From Candidatus Omnitrophota bacterium (GTDB lineage: Bacteria > Hinthialibacterota > Hinthialibacteria > Hinthialibacterales > JAKPRU01): a stretch of DNA of 39,413 nucleotides. Under the pieces are notes generated by a model, which did not search any database, was not told the origin of the DNA, and worked only from the letters and a program-made list of their open reading frames with translations. This document shows, one piece after another, positions 15,538 through 23,724 of this stretch (its first letter is position 1; the number at the start of each line of letters is the position of its first letter). The stretch spans positions 1 through 39,413 of the forward strand of contig JAKQSI010000044.1 of assembly GCA_029570205.1 (NCBI GenBank), given 5' to 3'. Made by a program: the position numbers and the translations under genes.

Positions 15538-15673
15538 CCGCGTGTTTATTCCGATTCGGGCACTGTCGGCCCTCAGGCGAAAAATGATCCTGCGATGCGC
15601 GGCTTTCGATTGAGATAGAAAGACCTTCGCTTTGCACGAAAAAACCATTCCAGATACAAGGAGATAAGCCATT

Positions 15674-16717
15674 ATGCCTCTCGTCCCGATGCGTATTCTT
15701 TTGGATCACGCCGCAGAGAACGGATACGGCGTTGCGGCGTTCAACGTCAATAACATGGAGCAGATTCAGGCGATCATGGAGGCCGCCGTGGAGACAGAAT
15801 CCCCGGTGATTGTCCAAGCCAGCCGGGGTGCGCGTTCATACACCAACGACAATTACCTGCGTCACCTGATGCTGGCGGCAGCGGAACTGCACCCGCAGAT
15901 TCCCATTGTCATGCACCAGGATCACGGCAACAGCCCGGAAACCTGTTTTTCCGCTATCGAGAACGGCTTCACCAGCGTTATGATGGATGGTTCCCTCAAG
16001 GAAGACGGGAAAACCCCGGCGGACTTTGAATACAACTGTCGAACCACCAGGATAGTTGTCGAGAAGGCCCACGCGCTGGGGGTCAGCGTGGAAGGCGAGC
16101 TGGGATGCCTCGGCAGCCTGGAAACCGGCAAAGGCGATAAGGAGGACGGGCACGGATTCGAGGGCGCATTATCCCGCGACCAACTGCTCACCGACCCCGA
16201 GCAGGCCGTAGAATTTGTGAAACGCACCGGTGTGGATGCCCTCGCGGTCGCCATCGGGACAAGCCACGGAGCCTATAAGTTCACCCGGAAGCCGACCGGT
16301 GAAGTTCTGGCCATGGACCGTATCGCCGAAATCCACAAACGACTGCCGAACACCCACCTGGTCATGCACGGCTCCTCCTCGGTCCCGCAGGAATTACAGG
16401 ACATCATCAACCAGTACGGCGGGCAGATCAAACAGACATACGGTGTTCCGGTTGAAGAAATTCAAAAAGGCATTCAGCACGGAGTGCGCAAGATCAACGT
16501 AGACACCGACAACCGGTTGGCGATGACCGGAGCGATCCGCAAGGTATTCGCAACGAAACCGGAAGAATTCGATCCGCGCAAATACCTCGGCCCCGCTCGC
16601 GATGCAATGAGAGAAGTCTGTAAAGCGCGTATGATTGCGTTCGGACAGGCCGGACAGGCGCCCAAGATCAAGTGCATCACGTTGGAGCAGATGGCCGAGC
16701 GGTACAAGAGAATGTAA
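15674..16717 (+). CDS. fba: Class II fructose-1,6-bisphosphate aldolase (CbbA/Fba type)
   Basis: The protein has 347 residues, the usual length of the Calvin-cycle/CbbA subtype. AAGGAG precedes the ATG by about 10 nt. Motifs include [23 protein letters not shown], the zinc and catalytic stretch MHQDHGN, the second zinc region [13 protein letters not shown], and the insert GDKEDGHGF...LLTDPEQA that marks this subtype. [19 protein letters not shown] and [12 protein letters not shown] hold the phosphate-binding and third zinc ligands. It cleaves fructose 1,6-bisphosphate to dihydroxyacetone phosphate and glyceraldehyde 3-phosphate, and works in reverse in gluconeogenesis. Zn2+ is the metal. The gene is monocistronic, judged by the terminator at 16749. 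Confidence 0.97.
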   Translation: MPLVPMRILLDHAAENGYGVAAFNVNNMEQIQAIMEAAVETESPVIVQASRGARSYTNDNYLRHLMLAAAELHPQIPIVMHQDHGNSPETCFSAIENGFTSVMMDGSLKEDGKTPADFEYNCRTTRIVVEKAHALGVSVEGELGCLGSLETGKGDKEDGHGFEGALSRDQLLTDPEQAVEFVKRTGVDALAVAIGTSHGAYKFTRKPTGEVLAMDRIAEIHKRLPNTHLVMHGSSSVPQELQDIINQYGGQIKQTYGVPVEEIQKGIQHGVRKINVDTDNRLAMTGAIRKVFATKPEEFDPRKYLGPARDAMREVCKARMIAFGQAGQAPKIKCITLEQMAERYKRM

Positions 16718-16748
16718 GTTAATCCAGACCCCCGATTGCACGGGAATC

Positions 16749-16783
16749 CGAAAGGACGGGTTGTTGCCCGTCCTTTCGTTTTT
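16749..16783 (+). terminator. Intrinsic terminator of the aldolase gene
   Basis: CGAAAGGACGGG (16749-16760) pairs perfectly over 12 bp with CCCGTCCTTTCG (16767-16778) around a TTGTTG loop, and TTTTT follows. It lies 32 bp after the aldolase stop and separates that gene from the acyltransferase. Confidence 0.9.
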
Positions 16784-16832
16784 CGGGCCGGGTATTACAT
16801 TGATCGAAATCGCCTGAGATGGGCAAAATGTG

Positions 16833-17516
16833 ATGGCGAAACTGTTCAAGCGTCCCATGGTGACCCGGATTTTACACGCGGTGGGTCCCTATATCGTTCG
16901 GCTTTACTTGCAGATGGTAGGCCGTACCCAGAGGCTCCGTGTGGAGGGACGGGATTACCTGCCGGAAGTGCGCCGAGGAGGGGGACCCTTTCTTTTTGCC
17001 TTCTGGCACAACCGTTTGCTCTTTCCGGCCTACCTGTATCGGGGAACGCAAACCGGGGTTCTGGTGAGTCCAAGCCGGGATGGGGAGTATATCGCCTTGA
17101 CCATGAAACAATTTGGAATGGTCCCCTTGCGCGGGTCTTCCGCAAAGGATCCGGCTTTGGGGTTGCTGAAGCTGGTCCGGCATCTGAGAGACGGGTTTTG
17201 CGTGGCGGTCACGCCGGACGGTCCACGCGGACCACGAGAGCATGTGCAGATGGGCGTTGTGGAACTCTCCAAACTCTCCGCCGTGCCCGTCATTCCCTGC
17301 GCCTATGCCCCTTCCAGGCAGATTACACTAAATAGCTGGGATCGGTTCGTGATTCCCCTGCCCTTCTCCACCGGAGCGGTGGTCTATCGCGAGCCGATTT
17401 CCGTTCCGGAGAATGCCTCCAAAGAACAGATGGAGGAAATCCGCAGGCAACTCGAGATGGAGATTCGGATAGCCACCGAACAGGCGGAAGAACTGGCCAA
17501 ACGGCAAGGAATGTGA
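16833..17516 (+). CDS. DUF374 lysophospholipid acyltransferase-family protein
   Basis: The protein has 227 residues from ATG 16833; GTG 16830 is an alternative. It matches the DUF374 branch of the LPLAT superfamily: FLFAFWHNRLLFPAYLYRG (the family uses an HN-type instead of HxxxxD motif), VLVSPSRDGEYIALTMKQFG, VPLRGSSAKD, and the conserved VTPDGPRGPREHVQMGVVEL. VPVIPCAYAPSRQITLNSWD and FVIPLPFSTGAVVYREPI are also typical. Proteins of this group are thought to acylate lipid A-type precursors or other membrane lipids at the inner leaflet. They suggest an outer membrane, but do not prove one. The SDR gene follows after 112 bp that contain a repeat. Confidence 0.85.
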   Translation: MAKLFKRPMVTRILHAVGPYIVRLYLQMVGRTQRLRVEGRDYLPEVRRGGGPFLFAFWHNRLLFPAYLYRGTQTGVLVSPSRDGEYIALTMKQFGMVPLRGSSAKDPALGLLKLVRHLRDGFCVAVTPDGPRGPREHVQMGVVELSKLSAVPVIPCAYAPSRQITLNSWDRFVIPLPFSTGAVVYREPISVPENASKEQMEEIRRQLEMEIRIATEQAEELAKRQGM

Positions 17517-17537
17517 GAACATGAGATGCATGGGCGC

Positions 17538-17606
17538 CAACCCTCTCCCCCGTGAGAGAGTTAGCGTAAGGGAAAGACTGGGAGGCACAGGTTTCCAGCC
17601 TGCGGC
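17538..17606. repeat. Interspersed double-hairpin repeat, copy 2
   Basis: CAACCCTCTCCCCCGTGAGAG, then a 30-bp spacer, then GGCACAGGTTTCCAGCCTGCGG repeats the composite at 13987-14043 in the same order. The first hairpin is degraded. It lies between the acyltransferase and SDR genes and keeps a frame open into the SDR gene by chance. Confidence 0.75.
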
Positions 17607-17628
17607 TATTCAGATAATCGGAGCAAAC

Positions 17629-18384
17629 ATGAACCTTAAAGGTAAAGTAGCGCTCATTACCGGATCGACAGGCAGCGGCATGGGCCGAAGCACGGCATTT
17701 ACACTCGCGGCACGCGGCGCGGATATTGTCCTCAATTACGGAACCAACCGTACCGGCCCCGATGTCGACCGAGAGGCGCAAAAAGTAAAACAGGCCGTCG
17801 AGGAACTCGGCGCAAAAACTCTGCTGGCGAAAGCGGATACCAAAAGCGATGCCGAGATTCTCGCCATGGTACAAACGGCACAGAAGCATTTCGGGCATAT
17901 TGATATCCTTGTCAATAACGCCGGGGGACCGTGGATTGTGCGGGACTACGTAGAGATTCCAACAAAAGACTGGAATGACACGATCGCCGCAGAAATCACC
18001 GGCGATTTTCTCCTGATGAAATATCTTGTGCCGGGGATGCGCGAACGCAGATGGGGACGCATTATTCATATCGGCATGTTTCATGACCCGTACCTGCCCG
18101 GTGTCGGGTATGACTATTGCCTCGGCAAAGCCGCCAGAACCTGGATGACTACCTCGTTTGGGCTGCCCGATTTCGACAAGGGAATCACCGCGAATTGTAT
18201 CGAACCCGGACTGACACAACCTATCGGGTTTGAGGAGGCGCTTCGAGCCGCCGGGGGAGACTACTCCGCCTGGCTGAACCGCGACCGAGTCGATGCGCAC
18301 GATGTCGCCGAGATCATTGCGTTTCTTTGCAGCGAGGCCGGACGATTCATCTCCGGAAGTGTCATTCGCATTCCTACTCGATAA
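17629..18384 (+). CDS. Short-chain dehydrogenase/reductase lacking the usual catalytic Ser
   Basis: The protein has 251 residues. ATG 17629 has GGAG 5 nt upstream; longer in-frame starts lie in the repeat. The cofactor motif is TGSTGSGMG (11-19) and the structural NNAG is at 96-99. The catalytic YxxxK is Tyr163-CLG-Lys167, and the C-terminal part follows the classical SDR pattern (ITANCIEPG, DVAEIIAFLCS, FISGSVIRI). The residue that should be Ser, about 13 before Tyr163 in HIGMF, is Gly or Met. Tyr and Lys remain, so activity is possible with altered chemistry or substrate assistance. The short loop with many aromatic residues (FHDPYLPGVGYDY) is unusual. The substrate is unknown. It precedes the large secreted-protein gene by 55 bp and may be cotranscribed with it. 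Confidence 0.85.
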   Translation: MNLKGKVALITGSTGSGMGRSTAFTLAARGADIVLNYGTNRTGPDVDREAQKVKQAVEELGAKTLLAKADTKSDAEILAMVQTAQKHFGHIDILVNNAGGPWIVRDYVEIPTKDWNDTIAAEITGDFLLMKYLVPGMRERRWGRIIHIGMFHDPYLPGVGYDYCLGKAARTWMTTSFGLPDFDKGITANCIEPGLTQPIGFEEALRAAGGDYSAWLNRDRVDAHDVAEIIAFLCSEAGRFISGSVIRIPTR

Positions 18385-18439
18385 TCCTGAGACCCATGGG
18401 GTACTTTTGGAGAATTCCGCATCAGCAAAGGAAACAATC

Positions 18440-21106
18440 ATGAACGGATTCGCAACGAAACTCCTCCTTTTTTCTGCTGTTCTCCTCTGTACTCAGCCAT
18501 CGCCCGCCTTTTCCGAGAACGCATCCGGTATCATTTCCCAACTGGAGTTCACGGCTCCTGAAAGCGATTCCAGCCTCGCCGAATCTTACGACTACTCGTT
18601 CGATGGGCATACAACTCACTGGGAGAGCTACCGATGGAACCGGCAATCCTGTAATGGCCTGTTTCATGCTTCGCGAACCGACCCGATTACCGAATTTGGC
18701 CGCCTCAAGGACGATATTGGGAATGAACTGCTACTGGACGAACTCTGGATCCAAAGAGGATTGATTTCTCGCCTTGCGGAGAAACAGCCGGAGGTTCTCA
18801 ACGGTGTCCCACTCAATGAAATCGAGGAACATCTGGCAGGCGGGGATGTTTTGCTGCGGATAACCGACCGCGACCCGGCCGCAGAAGCCATTCTGTCCAA
18901 GTTACCCCAAAACATTCAGTACCGTCGAAATCGCGCATTTTACCTTCAGGATCACACGCGCACACTGTTTGTTATCGCCTGCCACACAAAGGAAGAGACC
19001 GTTCGCCTGCACGGTCATATCACGGAAGCCGTGGAGATTGTTCGGAACTACTCCCTGAGCAAAGGCGTTGCGGGAATCCACACGAATTATTACCTGATTA
19101 CTCCATCGGTCGGGCATCATCCATTTGAATTGGTTAATATGCTTTGTCAGCTGGGCTGTTCCTGGATGATGGTGAGCGGATTCAACGACTTCCTCATTCC
19201 CGAGCTTTTAGAGAAATCTCTCCAGGAGATCGGTGTTTCATTTCCGTGCATTTCAGGCCAATTCGTAAACGGAGGCGTACTGTATGGCATGAGTCGCTAT
19301 CCCGATGTGCAGGACAACACTTTGGATCAATCCCTCGATTGGAAGGAAAAGCACAACGGCTACTTTTTTGCGGATCTCTCTTCCGCCGGGTCCGAGCAAG
19401 CCGAACGTTTTGACGGCTATATCGCCAACAGTCCCGGCGACCAGGGCAAGCTGGACGAGATCCAGGCGGCCTTTCTCACAAACGCTCAAACCATCGACAC
19501 CGCCGTGCCACCTTGCATGATCCTGTTTCATCCGAAGGCAACAGGCGAAACTCTCACAAAAGAAACCATTATGAAAGCCATTCTCGAACGCCGTGCCGTG
19601 GGCGTGTTCGAGAACGGAGCCATGCTGGGACCGAAAGAACTGACCGTCCCATTGCGTGTTCTTCTCCTCGATGGCGACTATCTGGAGAAGCAATTCACAA
19701 AAGAGGTCTCACTCGATAGCCGAATAGACGGACAATTCCTGGACATTGTCGTTCCGAACAGGAGCAACCGGCAAATCAGCTCCACATTGACTCTGTCGGC
19801 TCCGGATGGAGTCCGGATCGGCGAGAATGTTTTCAGAATACCCATAACCCTTTCCGCTTGGGAGATCCGCCGGTTTCATCTACCTGTCACGTGTACCGCC
19901 GGAGCCTTCGGGCGGGATAATCCGATCGCCGTCATCCTGGATACCCCCGACGGCATCCGGCAATCCCTCGCCCGTCTGGAATCTCCCCGTCCTGTGGAGA
20001 TCCATCCCCTTATTCTCGAAGCACCGGGAAAGATTTCCTATCCTGCAACATTGTGGAACTATTCCGACACAAACAAAGTCCATGCGACCATTACTGTTTG
20101 CAAATCGGGCGATGAGCGCCCTGTATGGACTGCCGAACAAGACCTTGAGGTTCCCCGATACGGTAAACGAATCACACATTTTCAGTTTTCGTTAAAACCC
20201 GGTGATTACCTGGCAAAAGTCACAGCCCAGGGTACAACTGTCGAAGGTCAAATTGCGGTCCGGGCCCAGAAAGGAAAGGCGGCTGTAACGGAAGAGGATC
20301 AGAATGGGGACGGCATTCCTGAGATCGTAATGGAAAACAACGTGATCCGCGCTACGCTGCTTCTATTCGGCGGGCGCGTAATCGAATACACGGTAAAGAG
20401 CAAAAACGAGAATCTGCTGTTCAAACTCTGGCCGGAAAAGCCGCCATGGGCCGGGGAGCCGCGTGGTGTGCGGGCATTCTATCCTCATGGAGGGCTGGAA
20501 GAGTTCATCGGCTATCCGTTTATCGGCGGCCTTCGCATCTATCAATATGAAATCATGAAAGACCGTGGCGAGTACGTCCGCGTTAAACTATGGATCGATG
20601 TTCACGGAAGCAAGATAGAGAAAATCGTTACCCTGTTCGCCGGCAGCCCGGTTCTTGAGGCACGTTATGCGTTGAACGATATGACACCGTCTATTAACGT
20701 GATCGGGATCAATCCTCTGGTGCAAGTCGGCCCGTCTACCGGCCCGGAAGATATTTACTCTTTCCCGGTTGGGGAATCCGAAATCCTGCAAAAGAGACCG
20801 GAATTGGAGCGTTACTATGGCGCAACATTATTCCTCCGGGAGGGCTGGACAGCGGCTTATGACACCGAAATGGATATCAGCCTGGTAGTCGGATTCCCGG
20901 TAAACGATGCGGTGTTGATGCATCTGTGGAACAACCACCCTGACAATACGCCGACACCGTATTATTACACGGAGCTTCAGCCGTGGGTGCAGTTGAAACA
21001 TAGAACAACTACCTATTTCACGTATTACCTGTTCGGCCAGACAGGGGATTGGAAACCGGCAGTTGAGAAGTTCCGGGCCTTGGGCGTAGTAACCACCCGT
21101 CATTGA
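18440..21106 (+). CDS. Large secreted protein of unknown function
   Basis: The protein has 888 residues. The start was chosen at ATG 18440 because AAGGA precedes it and it opens a signal peptide (LLLFSAVLLCTQPSPAFS, cut near residue 25). I recognise no catalytic family. Residues about 30-460 look alpha/beta and contain several aromatic-rich motifs (GIHTNYYLITPSVGHHP). Residues about 460-610 are beta-rich and resemble Ig-like or carbohydrate-binding sandwiches. DQNGDGIPEI near 620 is an EF-hand/dockerin-like calcium loop. The last 250 residues (NLLFKLWPEKPPWAGEPRGV, FYPHGGLEEF, KIEKIVTLF) are reminiscent of mutarotase-like sandwich domains of glycoside-acting enzymes, but that is a guess. It follows the SDR gene by 55 bp. 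Confidence 0.8.
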   Translation: MNGFATKLLLFSAVLLCTQPSPAFSENASGIISQLEFTAPESDSSLAESYDYSFDGHTTHWESYRWNRQSCNGLFHASRTDPITEFGRLKDDIGNELLLDELWIQRGLISRLAEKQPEVLNGVPLNEIEEHLAGGDVLLRITDRDPAAEAILSKLPQNIQYRRNRAFYLQDHTRTLFVIACHTKEETVRLHGHITEAVEIVRNYSLSKGVAGIHTNYYLITPSVGHHPFELVNMLCQLGCSWMMVSGFNDFLIPELLEKSLQEIGVSFPCISGQFVNGGVLYGMSRYPDVQDNTLDQSLDWKEKHNGYFFADLSSAGSEQAERFDGYIANSPGDQGKLDEIQAAFLTNAQTIDTAVPPCMILFHPKATGETLTKETIMKAILERRAVGVFENGAMLGPKELTVPLRVLLLDGDYLEKQFTKEVSLDSRIDGQFLDIVVPNRSNRQISSTLTLSAPDGVRIGENVFRIPITLSAWEIRRFHLPVTCTAGAFGRDNPIAVILDTPDGIRQSLARLESPRPVEIHPLILEAPGKISYPATLWNYSDTNKVHATITVCKSGDERPVWTAEQDLEVPRYGKRITHFQFSLKPGDYLAKVTAQGTTVEGQIAVRAQKGKAAVTEEDQNGDGIPEIVMENNVIRATLLLFGGRVIEYTVKSKNENLLFKLWPEKPPWAGEPRGVRAFYPHGGLEEFIGYPFIGGLRIYQYEIMKDRGEYVRVKLWIDVHGSKIEKIVTLFAGSPVLEARYALNDMTPSINVIGINPLVQVGPSTGPEDIYSFPVGESEILQKRPELERYYGATLFLREGWTAAYDTEMDISLVVGFPVNDAVLMHLWNNHPDNTPTPYYYTELQPWVQLKHRTTTYFTYYLFGQTGDWKPAVEKFRALGVVTTRH

Positions 21107-21137
21107 TTGCCAGGCGGGGATATCGATCGGTTAGTAG

Positions 21138-21193
21138 GACAGGCCTCCGTGCCTGTCATGCTCAACCATCAGGCAGGGACGCCTGACCTGCTG
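21138..21193. repeat. Interspersed palindromes, type 1 plus type 2, overlapping the TIR gene end
   Basis: GACAGGCCTCCGTGCCTGTC (21138-21157) is identical to 447-466. TCAGGCAGGGACGCCTGACC (from 21169) is the type-2 unit. The type-2 part encodes the last residues (SRSGVPA) and the stop codon of the pentapeptide-TIR gene. Compare 9678-9730. Confidence 0.9.
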
Positions 21194-22278
21194 CTGGAAC
21201 GTCCGTACAACAAAAGATTCAGCGCTTTTTCATAGACATCATTGCTTTGCCACCCCGTGAAATCACAGATATGGTGCCTTTGCTTCGCCGTTTCCAGCCA
21301 GGTGCTCTTGACTCGTGCAACGGCATCATCGAGACGAACCAGCAGAAGTATGGATTGTTCCTGTTTTGTTTCCCGCTCGAGGACCCGTGCGATCTCCTTT
21401 CCGAACCAGTCCGAGTGGACAGCGTTTTCAGACATGATAAAGATCAGCTTGTCGTGGACATGTATCGCCTCGCTCACAGTAGCACGGATATTCTCCTCGA
21501 TGAGCGCATCTTCGGCAAACGACCAGCATCGAATCCCATTGTTTTGAAGGTCACGACCAAGTTGCTCAACGAATGCCGCATCTTTCTGGGAATGAACAAA
21601 GAAACAGGAACGGAACCGTGTTTTCTGATATGACGGAGACTGAAAATGCTCGATCAGTTCATCGGGAAGCCCGCAGCCCCGAAGAAAAGGAAGCGGCAGG
21701 GGGCCGGATTTCACAATCGTTCGATGGTCCAGCGTGCTCGGACCGTGGTGTATGCAGGAAGTCAATCCCATGGCCCCTTTCAGCTGGGCATTGTTGAAGA
21801 TGGTCTCGAACAGGTGCGCCCCATCCAGGGCACAGCGGCTCATGTCCGCGCCAATCAGGTTGGCCCAGATCAGGCTGGAATCGCTGAGAATGGCGTCGCC
21901 GAACTTCACATCCACAAGATTGGCTTCGCTGAGATCGGCTTCATTGAGCACCGCACCCGTGCAATCCGCCTCCGTAAGAACCGCACTGTGAAGATTGGCC
22001 TGAAATAAATAAGCCTGGTTCAGACTGGCCGAAATAAGATGGGCACGAGTCAGGTTCGCCCATCGCAGATCCGCTGCAGCAAGGTCCGCCCAGATCAGAT
22101 ACGAACCTTCCAGATTGACATGACGAAGATCCGCACCGCGCAGATTGATCCGCATCAGGTTCATCCCGCGAAGGTCGCCTCCCTCAAGAACGGGGACCAC
22201 ATCGGGATATTGACGCCTCCAGTCATTCCACACACTGACTCCCTGCGTCAACCTGGCAAGATACTCTTCACGACCCAT
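21169..22278 (-). CDS. Pentapeptide-repeat protein with C-terminal TIR domain
   Basis: The protein has 369 residues; GGGAGAG precedes the ATG. Residues about 33-165 are some 26 pentapeptide repeats (A(D/N)LXX; for example RGADLRHVNLEGSYLIWADL), expected to form a right-handed quadrilateral beta-helix. Residues about 221-350 form a TIR domain: SCFFVHSQKDAAFVEQLGRD, NGIRCWSF, IHVHDKLIFIMSENAVHSDW and FGKEI. Glu295 in SDWFGKE is at the position of the catalytic Glu of TIR NADases. The family includes NAD+-hydrolysing or cyclic-ADPR-making defence and signalling proteins, in which the N-terminal part often senses a trigger. A helical protein gene lies 80 bp upstream on the same strand. The last residues come from an inserted repeat. 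Confidence 0.85.
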   Translation of the reverse strand: MGREEYLARLTQGVSVWNDWRRQYPDVVPVLEGGDLRGMNLMRINLRGADLRHVNLEGSYLIWADLAAADLRWANLTRAHLISASLNQAYLFQANLHSAVLTEADCTGAVLNEADLSEANLVDVKFGDAILSDSSLIWANLIGADMSRCALDGAHLFETIFNNAQLKGAMGLTSCIHHGPSTLDHRTIVKSGPLPLPFLRGCGLPDELIEHFQSPSYQKTRFRSCFFVHSQKDAAFVEQLGRDLQNNGIRCWSFAEDALIEENIRATVSEAIHVHDKLIFIMSENAVHSDWFGKEIARVLERETKQEQSILLLVRLDDAVARVKSTWLETAKQRHHICDFTGWQSNDVYEKALNLLLYGRSSSRSGVPA

Positions 22279-22358
22279 GGGCGGCTCTCTCCCGAACCTG
22301 TCACCTTCCCCGGCGGTCTCTCAAAAATACAAACGGCCTATCCGGAAAGAATGTAATG

Positions 22359-23267
22359 TCAACGACTGAATAAACGCAAGGCAATGGCCATTCGCGATTT
22401 CTTCTTTTCAGATGGGCCGCTCGTCTGCTGCTCCTGCTTGGCCGGCCCCCCTTTTTCCATTTTGTTGACCAGCTTCTCGAGAAGTTCAACAACTTGTTTC
22501 AACTCCTGGATCTGAACCCGCCGTCTATCCAAAACCATTTCCATTTCCGCCAATGATCCCTCCAGAGCGGCAACCGTTATCGTCTCCGGTTTCGGCGCTG
22601 TCTGCCCGGCCAGTTTCTTCGCCATCATATACACGGATGCAACGGTCCGACGGGTGGCCGAATCCATGTCGGCTTTCACAGAGGACGCTTTACTCTTCAT
22701 AAAGTCTCGTGAGTATGTATTCAGCATGGTCCCCAGATCGAATTCCCTCTGGAAAATGTCACTCTGGGATTTCAGCTGATCCAAGACCGCTCGAAAATAA
22801 AGGACCATGATGTCTCGGATGCGAGTTCGGTTCGGTCGCGTATCCGAAGACATCATCTCCAGGAATTCTTTTTTCACATTGAACTTGCTATGAGTTCGGT
22901 CAACAACGATGTTTTCGGCGTGTTTCAGCGCGTTGAGATGTTCATTCTTTTCGCTCAGCCCGAACGGAACGAAAGAACACGAGAACAGGAAATCGACAAC
23001 CTGCTTGGAATTGCGGACGGATTCGGTACAGACCTTATATCGTTCATCATCCTTAATCTCCATCTGCTTCCGAAGCAATTCCTTTTTCTCATGCTCGGAC
23101 ACACGAACGGGAGTCGATGCCATGACCGCGTCAATGGTGTCGAACACCGGCTTGCCGTTTTTAAACCGGAGAATGACCTGTGAACGAGAAACACCGGGAT
23201 TACGCTGAAGAAAGTCGTCGATGAGCTCTTCTTTCAGAAGGTCTTGCACTTGGGGGTCGATGCTCAT
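22359..23267 (-). CDS. Unrecognised helical protein paired with the TIR gene
   Basis: The protein has 302 residues from ATG 23267; a second ATG at 23285 would add six. I recognise no family. There is no signal peptide or membrane segment. The composition is strongly alpha-helical and charged. A central region contains CTESVRNSKQVVDFLFSCSF and LSEKNEHLNALKHAENIVVD. The C-terminal third is a coiled coil (GSLAEMEMVLDRRRVQIQEL then KQVVELLEKLVNKMEKGG), ending in a Lys/Arg-rich tail (KKKSRMAIALRLFSR). It is upstream of, and probably cotranscribed with, the TIR gene. It could be a regulator, sensor or partner of the TIR protein, but this rests on adjacency alone. Confidence 0.7.
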   Translation of the reverse strand: MSIDPQVQDLLKEELIDDFLQRNPGVSRSQVILRFKNGKPVFDTIDAVMASTPVRVSEHEKKELLRKQMEIKDDERYKVCTESVRNSKQVVDFLFSCSFVPFGLSEKNEHLNALKHAENIVVDRTHSKFNVKKEFLEMMSSDTRPNRTRIRDIMVLYFRAVLDQLKSQSDIFQREFDLGTMLNTYSRDFMKSKASSVKADMDSATRRTVASVYMMAKKLAGQTAPKPETITVAALEGSLAEMEMVLDRRRVQIQELKQVVELLEKLVNKMEKGGPAKQEQQTSGPSEKKKSRMAIALRLFSR

Positions 23268-23605
23268 GTTGGGCCCTGCCTTCATACAACATTAAAAAAA
23301 CCGGAGGCCAGAAGCGCTTTCCCACACGATTCCATTCAACAAATGAACATCCGTCCTGGACGAGTCATCCGGCGAAAAACTGTGCTTTCCACACCCCGGA
23401 TTCAAGGAAAAATGAAAGACGCCGCTGACTGATATTCATCCAGAATTAACCTATCCTACCCCATACCTTCAGCCCGCGCAATGCCTGAAAATGACAAAAC
23501 TTGCCGCATACCGATGTACCCGACGGTTTCCCGGGATTGAACCCGATTCGGATATTTCCTTCTTTGCCGCGCCGCTGTTCATGCCAATGACTCCCTCAGG
23601 ATAGG

Positions 23606-23686
23606 CCTCCAGGCAAGTAGCCGGTTTTGGCGCTCCAGCGCTGAATTTTTGTTTCGTTTCCGGGTATAATCCCAATTTCAAGTCCA
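23606..23686. repeat. Degenerate dispersed repeat, copy B
   Basis: CCAGGCAAGTAGCCGG, then GCGCTCCAGCGCTG and a T-rich tail leading to TTTCAAGT, follows the order seen at 5266-5340 and partly at 34164-34205. It ends immediately upstream of the likely promoter of the secreted hydrolase gene. Confidence 0.45.
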
Positions 23687-23688
23687 TT

Positions 23689-23694
23689 TATAAT
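23689..23694 (+). promoter_or_regulatory. Candidate -10 box of the hydrolase gene
   Basis: TATAAT lies 31 bp before the start codon at 23725, and GAGGAG (23712-23717) lies 7 nt before it. No good -35 is seen at 16-18 nt. A second TATAAT lies at 23665-23670 in the repeat. Confidence 0.35.
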
Positions 23695-23724
23695 ACTTCA
23701 AAATCTTCAGTGAGGAGCTGACTT

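Larger units (their letters stand above)
23268..23724. other. Intergenic region between divergent genes
   Basis: It holds the 5' sides of the helical-protein gene (minus) and the hydrolase gene (plus), and dispersed-repeat copy B at 23606-23686. A short minus-strand frame (23469-23687) reads through the repeat and has no support as a gene. Confidence 0.6.

Noticed and set aside
22333-22362. TTGACA on the minus strand before the TIR gene as an internal promoter
   Set aside because: At a 16-18 nt spacing the -10 position is G/C-rich; no acceptable box.
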